This document shows, piece by piece, positions 7,633-14,206 of a DNA stretch of 19,757 nt (position 1 is its first letter; every line of letters begins with the position of its first letter). The stretch lies in contig DATKDU010000533.1 of NCBI GenBank assembly GCA_035512595.1, positions 1-19,757 of the forward strand. The letters run 5' to 3'. The position numbers and the translations under genes were made by a program. This stretch comes from DATKDU01 sp035512595. Lineage in GTDB: Bacteria > Planctomycetota > Planctomycetia > Pirellulales > Pirellulaceae. The notes beneath the pieces are model-generated. The model worked only from the letters and a program-made list of their open reading frames with translations, was not told where the DNA came from and ran no database searches.

Positions 7633-8145
7633 ATGCGTACTGCCAATGGATTTCGCTGCCTTGTGGCTCTGGTCGTACTCAGTGCCGCCGTGGAGAGGTG
7701 CGTCGCCGAGGAACCGAAGACGCCCAGCAAGGAAGAGCTGATCAAGAACCTGGAAAAGACCCTGACCGGCGCGAAACTCACCGGCCGGTTCACGGTCACG
7801 GGCAAGGACGATATGGCTCCCGCGCCGGAGGAATACACGATTACCTCGGCGCGCAAGCTGATTGACGGGGATCAGTGGATGATCACGGCCCGGATCAAGT
7901 ACGGCAAAACCGACAAGAGCTTTCCCGTGCCGATCGACATCCAGTGGGCCGGCACGACCCCGATCATGACCCTCGACAAGGTCACGATTCCGGGACTGGG
8001 GACCTTCAGCACCCGCGTCGTCATCCACGAGGGGCTGTATGCCGGCACGTGGCAGCACGACGCGGTCGGCGGACACTTGTTCGGCACGATCTCGCGAGCG
8101 GAAGAGAAGGCAAGCCAAGAGAATAACGAAGAGAAGTCCAAGTAG
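7633..8145 (+). CDS. Small secreted protein of unknown function
   Basis: A 170-residue protein starting at ATG 7633, with GGAG (7620-7623) 9 bases upstream; a GTG at 7618 would remove this site. Residues 1-25 look like a signal peptide (MRTANGFRC, hydrophobic LVALVVLSAAV, then CVAEE). The mature part has a charged helix (TPSKEELIKNLEKTLTGAKL), then beta-rich sequence with GRFTVTG, TSARKLIDGDQWMI and a hydrophobic core. It ends in a Glu/Lys-rich tail. No domain was recognised; the pattern resembles lipocalin-like or START-like small periplasmic beta proteins only in outline. It follows the hydrolase-cupin gene by 40 bases and precedes the aldolase gene by 27, so it may be in an operon with them. 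Confidence 0.75.
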   Translation: MRTANGFRCLVALVVLSAAVERCVAEEPKTPSKEELIKNLEKTLTGAKLTGRFTVTGKDDMAPAPEEYTITSARKLIDGDQWMITARIKYGKTDKSFPVPIDIQWAGTTPIMTLDKVTIPGLGTFSTRVVIHEGLYAGTWQHDAVGGHLFGTISRAEEKASQENNEEKSK

Positions 8146-8172
8146 CTCGCTCCGCTTATCCAACCACACGCG

Positions 8173-9249
8173 ATGACGCACCCTCTTGTTTCCCGGTTGC
8201 TGCACGATCCGGTGGTCAGCTATCCGCGGGCCACCGTCGCCTGCTTCGATCCCACCTGCGGCGAATTGCCGCGGCGGAAGCTCGACGGGGGGCGGACGGT
8301 CCAGTTTCTCGAGCGGCTGGCCGCCGCCGGTGCGCCGGCGGTCTTGATTGCCGCCTCGACCGGGCATGGCCATTTGCGAACGCCGGCGGAGCTGGCCGAG
8401 TGGTTCCGCGTGGCGGCCAAGGCGCAGCTTGGAAGCTGCGTGCGGACCGCGCTGTTGCGCCCCGAGGACGGCCGCGAGGAGAACGCGCGGCTGCTCGACC
8501 TGCTGGCGGAGCTGGCGTACCCGGTCGTGTTCGTGCGGCCGGGGACGAACGTAGGTCGGCCTTTCCAGGCCGACAAGGACGGCCCAGAAGGGCCGTCCTA
8601 CGACCGCAAGATTGCCGACAACATGCGGCCGATCGTCGAGATGGGTGCCCAGCGAGGTCTGGCGATCGGCCTGTATTCGATTCCCGACGTCAGCGGCTGC
8701 GCGATGTCCCCCGATGCGGCGGCCATGCTGGTCCAGGGCCCCGGCGGGCAGAACATCGTGGCGATCAAGATCACCGAGTCGAGCTACGAGGCCAGCACGC
8801 AAAAGTTCCTGAACGATCCACGGCTTGCGCGGCTGAAGATCGTGCAGGGTTGGGACCCGTTCCTGGCCCGCGCCCGCCGCGAAGGGGGCAATCGCTGCGG
8901 CGTCACCAGCGGGCCGATGTCGCTAGCCGTCTTTCAGTACCTGCACATGTTCGCCGCTGCCGACCGCGGCGACTGGGACGAGCTGGCCATCGCCCAGACG
9001 GCCGTCACCGCCCTATTCCAGGCGATGCAAGACGACGTGCGCAAATTCGCGGATCTCCAGCGGGCCAAGTTCATCATGGGGCTAGGCCAGCCGCTGGCGG
9101 GCACGGTCACCAGCGAGCAAGTCGAGCGTGTTTTGTCCACGCTGCGAACATTGCCGCGAGCGGCTGATCGCAAACGACTCGCTCGAAGTCTCGACTTGAT
9201 GGAGGACGGACCGTTTCACGCGGAATTGGCGCGATTGGCCGAGACCTGA
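8173..9249 (+). CDS. DHDPS/N-acetylneuraminate lyase family aldolase with an in-frame repeat insertion
   Basis: A 358-residue TIM-barrel protein of the dihydrodipicolinate synthase / N-acetylneuraminate lyase superfamily. The Schiff-base lysine is K199 in IVAIKITESSY and the catalytic tyrosine is Y168 in LYSIPDVSG. The N-terminal TVACFDPTCGEL matches the first strand, and ASTGHGHLRTPAELAEW the G(T/S)TGE substrate loop in altered form. Family members are about 290-320 residues; part of the excess is residues 127-143, encoded exactly by a paired palindrome at 8551-8601 with no frame disruption. Altered loop residues make lysine biosynthesis unlikely; cleavage or condensation of an alpha-keto acid with an aldehyde is the general chemistry. 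No clear ribosome-binding site precedes ATG 8173, which suggests coupling to the gene ending 27 bases upstream. Confidence 0.85.
   Translation: MTHPLVSRLLHDPVVSYPRATVACFDPTCGELPRRKLDGGRTVQFLERLAAAGAPAVLIAASTGHGHLRTPAELAEWFRVAAKAQLGSCVRTALLRPEDGREENARLLDLLAELAYPVVFVRPGTNVGRPFQADKDGPEGPSYDRKIADNMRPIVEMGAQRGLAIGLYSIPDVSGCAMSPDAAAMLVQGPGGQNIVAIKITESSYEASTQKFLNDPRLARLKIVQGWDPFLARARREGGNRCGVTSGPMSLAVFQYLHMFAAADRGDWDELAIAQTAVTALFQAMQDDVRKFADLQRAKFIMGLGQPLAGTVTSEQVERVLSTLRTLPRAADRKRLARSLDLMEDGPFHAELARLAET
8551..8601. repeat. Paired palindrome (REPIN/BIME-like) inside the aldolase gene
   Basis: GTAG (8551-8554) and CTAC (8598-8601) bound two perfect hairpins: GTCGGCCT-TTCC-AGGCCGAC (8555-8574) and GGACGGCCC-AGAA-GGGCCGTCC (8577-8598), separated by AA. 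At 51 bases it equals 17 codons and starts exactly on a codon boundary (GTA GGT CGG), giving VGRPFQADKDGPEGPSY. The flanking protein sequence continues in family register on both sides. Confidence 0.88.
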
Positions 9250-9264
9250 GTCAAAGTTGGATTT

Positions 9265-9352
9265 GGACACGGATGACTCAGATTTGCACAGATCAATCCA
9301 TCGCAATTGGCTCTTCGCTTGCGATCTGTGCCGATCGGTTCCATCTGTGTCC
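9265..9352. repeat. 88-base imperfect palindrome before the MazG gene
   Basis: GGACACGGATG (9265-9275) pairs with CATCTGTGTCC (9342-9352) with one mismatch, and GCACAGATC (9286-9294) pairs perfectly with GATCTGTGC (9323-9331); the loop is 28 bases. This looks like a dispersed planctomycete-type palindrome. It occupies most of the gap between the aldolase stop (9249) and the MazG start (9361), and may terminate the upstream transcript or mask the downstream start. Confidence 0.75.
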
Positions 9353-9360
9353 TCCTTACG

Positions 9361-9735
9361 ATGAGCATGACTAACGACCACGACACATCGCTGGCCGATT
9401 TGAGAGACCTGGTCCGCCGCTTCGTGGACGAGCGTGACTGGCGGCAGTTTCATTCCCCCAAGAACCTCTCGATGTCGCTGGCCATCGAGGCGTCCGAGCT
9501 GATGGAACATTTCCAGTGGATCGACATCGCCGAGTCGCGAGCCGTCGCAAACGATCCTGAAAAACTGGCGGCCATTGGCGAGGAATTGGCCGACGTTCTC
9601 TGCTATGCGCTCGCCCTGGCCAACGAACTGGGCATCGACGTGTCTCAGGCCGTCCGCGAGAAGATGGTCAAGAACGCGCTCAAGTATCCGGCCGCTGAAT
9701 ATCGCGGACGGTTCGGCCCCGAGGACAAGTCCTAA
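9361..9735 (+). CDS. MazG-type nucleotide pyrophosphohydrolase (small dCTPase/RS21-like)
   Basis: A 124-residue all-alpha protein. The Mg-binding motif of the all-alpha NTP pyrophosphatase superfamily is complete: E43-x-x-E46 in EASELMEHFQW and E75-x-x-D78 in EELADVLCYAL; KNALKYP (104-110) matches the substrate-contact end helix. Length fits single-domain enzymes of the DCTPP1/RS21 type. These cleave (d)NTPs, often non-canonical or dCTP, to the monophosphate and pyrophosphate, cleaning the nucleotide pool in the cytoplasm. ATG 9361 was chosen because the longer frame from GTG 9307 begins inside a palindromic repeat; ATG 9367 is equally possible. There is no clear ribosome-binding site, so initiation may be weak or leaderless. 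The following 170 bases (9736-9905) show no feature. Confidence 0.88.
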   Translation: MSMTNDHDTSLADLRDLVRRFVDERDWRQFHSPKNLSMSLAIEASELMEHFQWIDIAESRAVANDPEKLAAIGEELADVLCYALALANELGIDVSQAVREKMVKNALKYPAAEYRGRFGPEDKS

Positions 9736-9905
9736 ACCGATTTCAAGGGAGAATGATTGCGATCGCTGCAACGTGCGGGGAGGTTACGCTGCGTTTGGTT
9801 TGCTCCGCGGAAAGATCGCCGGCCTGCCACACGAGCTGCGACTGAGGCTGCGCTCCGCCCTTCACGGCTGGCAACTGTTGAAAAGGTGGCTGCACGTAGC
9901 GGCGT

Positions 9906-11936
9906 TCAAGGAGAAGCCATAGGCAACGTCGAATTCGGCTCCGACTTGCTTGGGGCGATCGGCAGAGTTCGCCATGGGAAGGCTCTTCCGTATGCCGCTG
10001 GATCGATCTTGAGGTCGTCGTCGAATCCCGCCTTGTCCCAATCCTCCTGTTTGCGGGCAAAGTTGCCGCCATTATCGACGCCGTCGATTCCCCTGCTGTA
10101 GAGCAGATAGCTGTCCCCCGTGCGAATGTAAACCGGCAGTTCGGCAGCCTGTGGGGAGAACGGATCGGGCGGCACTTCCTTGAGGATGTCGGGCGTCAAA
10201 TCTGCTAGCCGCTCGGGCCATTGTCCGTGCTGGCGGCGATAGAGCTGTAGCGCCAACTGGATTCGCAGCCCTTCGTGATTCGCGCGATTGCGATTGTCCG
10301 GAGTTCGCATTTCCGCGTCATTCGGCCAGTACACGTTTTGCGGTCGGCCGGTTGCAAGTTCAATACTGACGGCAACAAGCCGGTTTCGCCACGTTTTCGC
10401 ATGATCGTGAAGCGCTAGCCGCCTGGTGTGCAGCTCGGCGGTCGAAGGCTGCCGGGCGACGAATGCGGCGGAGCTGTCGAGCACCTCCACCAACTCGTCG
10501 GCTGAGTACTGCTCATGCAGACTGAGATAGTTCACCATCCAATAAAAATGAAGGCTGCCAGCCTCTTGCGCATGTTCCGGCAGATTGCTCGTTTCGAGGA
10601 GTTCAACAATCCGCTGTTGGGCGGTGGCGTAGACCCTGGCCCGGGTGACATCGCCTTCCGACGCTGCGATCCACTGCCCCCGGTCGAAGTGGTAGAAGAG
10701 CGAACGGAGAACCCTCAAGTAATGATCCTCCACCTCGGCCAATCTGCAGTGAGAAACGTAATCGGGATCGACCCAAATCCGATCCGGAGTCTTGAGGATC
10801 TCGGCGGCCAAGAGCAATTGGTCATCGAATCGCTCGCCGAGGCGCGCATCCCAAGGCCAGCGCAGCTTCCAGTCGTTGCTGGCCAATTGCTCGAATGTGG
10901 AGGACTCATCCGAGGCGGATTTGCCAATCAACTCCGACTCGCCGACGACTTTCTGAAGAGGAATGAGGCCCCAATAAACTCGAACCAGCGGAATCATTGT
11001 TAACAAAAGGATCGCCGCCAGTGCCGTCTGGCTGACCCTTCGCTGAAGTGAGCCGCTCGGCGCACGGCGGCCTGCCGATGCCAGCCAAACCGTGGCACCA
11101 ACCAGGGCCATAAAGGTCACCCAGCCGAGAATCAGCAGCCCTGCTGCTTCCGGCGATTTCGGACTGACGTTAATGACATGGCGCCACCCGGCCCAATCGG
11201 GAAGGATGACGTTGTGCCAGTGGATGACGACCCACGACGCGATACACCATAGCGGGACGAGCGCCAACCGCCACTGCCACGGCGCCACCGCCACAGCGGC
11301 CGTCGCCAGACTGAGTCCCGAAAAGATCGCCGCCTCCGCGAGCAGCCCGCTCCAGACCACGTACAAATTGGCATGCACGGCGCTCCGCAAGATTACGCCT
11401 ACCAGACCCACGATCACAAACACCAGAAACGCGCTCTGCAGGCGCATCCGCCAGCGCCCATGCACTGTCACGTTCCTCTCCGCTATCTCACCTGAGCTAT
11501 TGCATCGCCCCCGCCTCTGCCAGCGTTTCCACCAGTACCCAGCCATCATCACCGGCACCATCCCTGCCAAGAGCATGAGCAGCGGTTCGATCATCTCGAT
11601 CACCGTCAACAGCGCCAGCGCGCTGAACATCACGCCCAGCCGCCAGAACCAATGCACGTCGCTCGCGCCTGCCCATAGCGCGATCAGAAAGCAGAGTGCC
11701 GCGGCATCCGCCAGAATCAGAACGGTGATCGGCCACGTCTCCAGATAAACGACGTAGATCCAGGGCGAACCAGCGCCGGCAAACAAGAGCCATAAAGCGC
11801 CGGACACGAAAAACGCCGCCGCGATTGGCACCGCCAAGGACCGCGGCATTCGCCCGCTACTGCCGAGCGCCGCGACCAGGACCGCCCCCGTCAGGCTCAG
11901 TCCACCGCAGACGATATCCCACGGCACGGCATACAT
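9906..11936 (-). CDS. Large polytopic membrane protein with pseudopilin-like C-terminal segment, function unknown
   Basis: A 676-residue protein. The N-terminal half (to about residue 325) holds roughly eight to ten hydrophobic segments, for example at about 8-27, 35-55, 66-90, 98-132, 166-186, 192-240, 262-287 and 305-325. The second half is soluble: a helical region with DPDYVSHCRLAEVEDHYLRV and a long tail. Residues about 585-640 show the pattern YRRQHGQWPERLADLTPD...VPPDPFS...YLLYSRGIDGVDNGG, which resembles the C-terminal part of type II secretion major pseudopilins and is frequent in planctomycete proteins of unknown role. No catalytic motif was recognised. It lies 89 bases downstream of the second sulfatase on the same strand. 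TGA at 9906-9908 ends it. An envelope location is inferred; the function is not. Confidence 0.75.
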   Translation of the reverse strand: MYAVPWDIVCGGLSLTGAVLVAALGSSGRMPRSLAVPIAAAFFVSGALWLLFAGAGSPWIYVVYLETWPITVLILADAAALCFLIALWAGASDVHWFWRLGVMFSALALLTVIEMIEPLLMLLAGMVPVMMAGYWWKRWQRRGRCNSSGEIAERNVTVHGRWRMRLQSAFLVFVIVGLVGVILRSAVHANLYVVWSGLLAEAAIFSGLSLATAAVAVAPWQWRLALVPLWCIASWVVIHWHNVILPDWAGWRHVINVSPKSPEAAGLLILGWVTFMALVGATVWLASAGRRAPSGSLQRRVSQTALAAILLLTMIPLVRVYWGLIPLQKVVGESELIGKSASDESSTFEQLASNDWKLRWPWDARLGERFDDQLLLAAEILKTPDRIWVDPDYVSHCRLAEVEDHYLRVLRSLFYHFDRGQWIAASEGDVTRARVYATAQQRIVELLETSNLPEHAQEAGSLHFYWMVNYLSLHEQYSADELVEVLDSSAAFVARQPSTAELHTRRLALHDHAKTWRNRLVAVSIELATGRPQNVYWPNDAEMRTPDNRNRANHEGLRIQLALQLYRRQHGQWPERLADLTPDILKEVPPDPFSPQAAELPVYIRTGDSYLLYSRGIDGVDNGGNFARKQEDWDKAGFDDDLKIDPAAYGRAFPWRTLPIAPSKSEPNSTLPMASP

Positions 11937-12025
11937 GGCAAACCGTCGCTCTCAAACTCCGCGTTCCCGCAAACCAGGTCAAGTCTAACGCGAGCAGAGG
12001 TTGAAAACCAATGACCGCTGCGGAT

Positions 12026-13987
12026 TCACCGCACGGGCTTCAGCCGCACCTCGCGGAGATCCATCACGGCGGGGCCGGGCTTGCGCAGGCAGCGGACGGC
12101 GAGCGAATGGCGGCCGGCGGCTTTGAGCGTGACGCGGCCGATCGAAAGCGGCTGGAACTGCTGAAAGCCGCCGGTTTCCTGGACGGTGAACTCGAGCTTC
12201 TGCTCCCCGATTTGGACGACGGCCGTGCTGCCGCCGCTGCCCGTGCCGCAGCCGACCAGCAGCTCGGCCTCGAACGTCCCCGGCTGCTTCAGCTCGAATT
12301 CAAAGCTGGCCCAATCGTCGGCATTGCTCCAGTAGCCGAGCGTGTTCTTGTGCGGCAGCGGCTCGTAGCGCAGTTGCTCGCCGTGGACGAGTGCCGAGCG
12401 GGCGGGAATCGTCACTGTGCCGTCGTCGGCCTGCGGATTAGGAGCGTAGGCCGGATTGGGGATCATCTCCTGGGCGGAGACTTTCTGGCGCCACGCAGTC
12501 AACTTCGCGGCCAACTCTTTCACGCGCTCCGGTTCCTTGGCGGCCAGGTTCCGCGACTCGCTCGGGTCCGCCTTGACGTTGAACAGTTCGCGGCGGTTGT
12601 CTTCATAGAATTCGATCAGCTTCCAGTCGCCATCGCGGATCGCGCCGCCCGGCTTGCCCCCCTGGTTGCTGTAGTGGGGGTAGTGCCAGTAGAGGCTGCG
12701 ATGCTCAATGTGGTCCACTCGCTCCGCGAGTGGCTGGACAGGTTGAAAACCTGTCCTACGAGATTCGGCCAGCAGCGGCGCTAGCGACACGCCGTCCGTC
12801 TCGTGAGTCAGCCGAATGCCGCATACCTCGGCGAGCGTCGGCAGAAAATCGACACCGCAAACCGGAATCTCACTCGTCCGATGAGACTTGACTGCCGCGG
12901 GCCAGCGGACGATCAGCGGCACGCGAATGCCCCCTTCATACAAAAAACCCTTCCCTTCCCGCAGCGGGGCGTTCGACGTGGCTGGCGTGTGCGGACCCTC
13001 CAGAGTCGCCAGCCCGCCGTTGTCGCTGGTGAAAACGACGATCGTGTTCTCGGCCAGCTTCAGCTCGTCGAGCTTCGCCATCATCCGCCCGATGCCATCG
13101 TCCAGGCTCTCGATCATGGCGGCATACACGGGGCTGTTCTGCTGTCCGCGGAAAGGGCCTTCCGCCGGGTACCTGGCGATGACTTCCTGTTTCGCTTGCA
13201 GCGGAATGTGAACCGTGTAATGCGGCAGATAGAGAAAGAACGGCCCCGCCTTCTGCTGCTCGATGAAGCTCACCGCGGCATCGGTCAAGAGATCGGTCAG
13301 GTAACTGCCGTCGGGGGCGTCTTCCAGGCCAGTGAGCTGTCGTCCGGTCGTTCGTAGAACGGATTTCAATCCGTTTTTGGATCCGGTGGGTACCGGTGCC
13401 GCTTTGGCGATTTTGGAACGGAATGAATTCCGTTCTACGGGACGGACGAACGGCGCAAAGAATCCGGGCGGGCTGCCGCCTTGATCGCCGGCGATGTTCA
13501 AGTCGAAACCTTGCTCGCGCGGCCCGAAACCAGCGGCTCCCAAATGCCACTTGCCGATGCTCGCGGTTGCATAACCCGCCTCGCGAAACACCTCCGCCAG
13601 CGTGGTCTCCTCCAGCGGCAATTCCTGGCGAATTTTCGGCCGGGCGAGCCGCTGCGCCGGCAGATCGCCGCGGCCGGGGAGCCAATCGGTCAAGTGCAGC
13701 CGCGCCGGCCATTTGCCGGTCAGAATTGCCGCGCGCGACGGCGAGCAAACGGGACAGGCGGCATAGGCATTGGTGAATCGCACTCCCTGCGAAGCGAGTG
13801 CGTCGATGTGCGGCGTCTTGTGGAACGTGCTGCCGTAGCAGCCCAGGTCAGCCCAGCCCATGTCGTCGATGACGATGAGGATCACATTGGGGCGCGGCAC
13901 AGGCTCTGCGGCGGCAGCTATAGCGCAACCACAAGCGAGCACAGCTCCCAGCAGTCGGTAAGTCGCGCAGAGAAACACTCGGCACAT
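12026..13987 (-). CDS. Secreted type I sulfatase with extra C-terminal domain and two in-frame repeat insertions
   Basis: A 653-residue arylsulfatase A-like enzyme. Residues 1-27 are a signal peptide (hydrophobic LLGAVLACGCAIAAAA). IDDMGWADLGCYGS (40-53) gives metal ligands D41 and D42; CSPSR (C81-R85) is the formylglycine motif, followed by TGKWPARLHLTDWLPG. GKWHLG and TSDNGG are intact. Residues about 535-650 form an added beta-rich domain (SNADDWASFEFELKQPG, TLKAAGRHSLAVRCLRKPG), like carbohydrate-binding sandwich domains attached to planctomycete hydrolases. Residues 184-212 and about 410-426 are encoded by palindromic repeats, lengthening two loops without breaking the frame. AAGGAT upstream on the minus strand supports ATG 13985-13987. 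Likely substrates are sulfated glycans; which one is not readable. Confidence 0.92.
   Translation of the reverse strand: MCRVFLCATYRLLGAVLACGCAIAAAAEPVPRPNVILIVIDDMGWADLGCYGSTFHKTPHIDALASQGVRFTNAYAACPVCSPSRAAILTGKWPARLHLTDWLPGRGDLPAQRLARPKIRQELPLEETTLAEVFREAGYATASIGKWHLGAAGFGPREQGFDLNIAGDQGGSPPGFFAPFVRPVERNSFRSKIAKAAPVPTGSKNGLKSVLRTTGRQLTGLEDAPDGSYLTDLLTDAAVSFIEQQKAGPFFLYLPHYTVHIPLQAKQEVIARYPAEGPFRGQQNSPVYAAMIESLDDGIGRMMAKLDELKLAENTIVVFTSDNGGLATLEGPHTPATSNAPLREGKGFLYEGGIRVPLIVRWPAAVKSHRTSEIPVCGVDFLPTLAEVCGIRLTHETDGVSLAPLLAESRRTGFQPVQPLAERVDHIEHRSLYWHYPHYSNQGGKPGGAIRDGDWKLIEFYEDNRRELFNVKADPSESRNLAAKEPERVKELAAKLTAWRQKVSAQEMIPNPAYAPNPQADDGTVTIPARSALVHGEQLRYEPLPHKNTLGYWSNADDWASFEFELKQPGTFEAELLVGCGTGSGGSTAVVQIGEQKLEFTVQETGGFQQFQPLSIGRVTLKAAGRHSLAVRCLRKPGPAVMDLREVRLKPVR
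12710..12759. repeat. Paired palindrome inside sulfatase gene (RTGFQPV-type)
   Basis: GTGG (12710-12713, a variant foot), hairpin CCACTCGC-TCC-GCGAGTGG (12715-12733), then hairpin GGACAGGTT-GAA-AACCTGTCC (12736-12756) ending in CTAC (12756-12759). On the coding strand it begins GTAGGACAGGTT and is read as RTGFQPVQPLAERV, inserted between DGVSLAPLLA and RSLYWHYPHY, which are normally close in this sulfatase group. The second hairpin matches the stem of the repeat at 16992-17015. Confidence 0.82.
13354..13438. repeat. Paired palindrome with long spacer inside sulfatase gene
   Basis: GTAG (13354-13357) plus hairpin AACGGAT-TTCA-ATCCGTT (13358-13375); 41-base spacer; hairpin AACGGAAT-GA-ATTCCGTT (13417-13434) plus CTAC (13435-13438). 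The 85-base element is read through on the minus strand as residues 184-212 (VERNSFRSK ... NGLKSVLR). At 85 bases it is not a multiple of three, so the net in-frame insertion must include or lose flanking bases. Confidence 0.85.
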
Positions 13988-14025
13988 GGCGTCAGATCCT
14001 TCTCGGGGCGGACGGGAACGGAAGC

Positions 14026-14173
14026 GGGAGCAAGATCAAGATGAAGATTAAGATTAAGATTACGAATTTGATTAAGAGCAGGAGCAAGAGCAAGATTAGG
14101 AACTCATTCCCATTCTCTTGCTCTTGCTCTTAATCCTCTTCCTAATCTTACTCCTACTCCTGCTCCTAATCTC
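14026..14173. repeat. Hexamer-based imperfect inverted repeat
   Basis: The left arm (about 14026-14100) is built from six-base units such as GAGCAA, GATTAA and GATCAA; the right arm (about 14108-14173) carries the complements CTCTTG, CTTAAT and CTCCTA. The centre around 14101-14110 is unpaired. GAGCAAGAGCAAGA (about 14081-14095) faces TCTTGCTCTTGCTC. It fills most of the gap between the GGDEF gene stop (14207) and the start of the second sulfatase (13987), both on the minus strand, and could form a long hairpin in the mRNA. Confidence 0.8.
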
Positions 14174-14206
14174 TGTCCGCGCGGCATGGCGCGTGACGCC
14201 GCACTT

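Noticed and set aside
6591..8802. Two long minus-strand frames (6591-7856 and 7582-8802)
   Set aside because: They lie antisense to the hydrolase-cupin and aldolase genes, which carry clear motifs; their composition is typical of antisense GC-rich frames.
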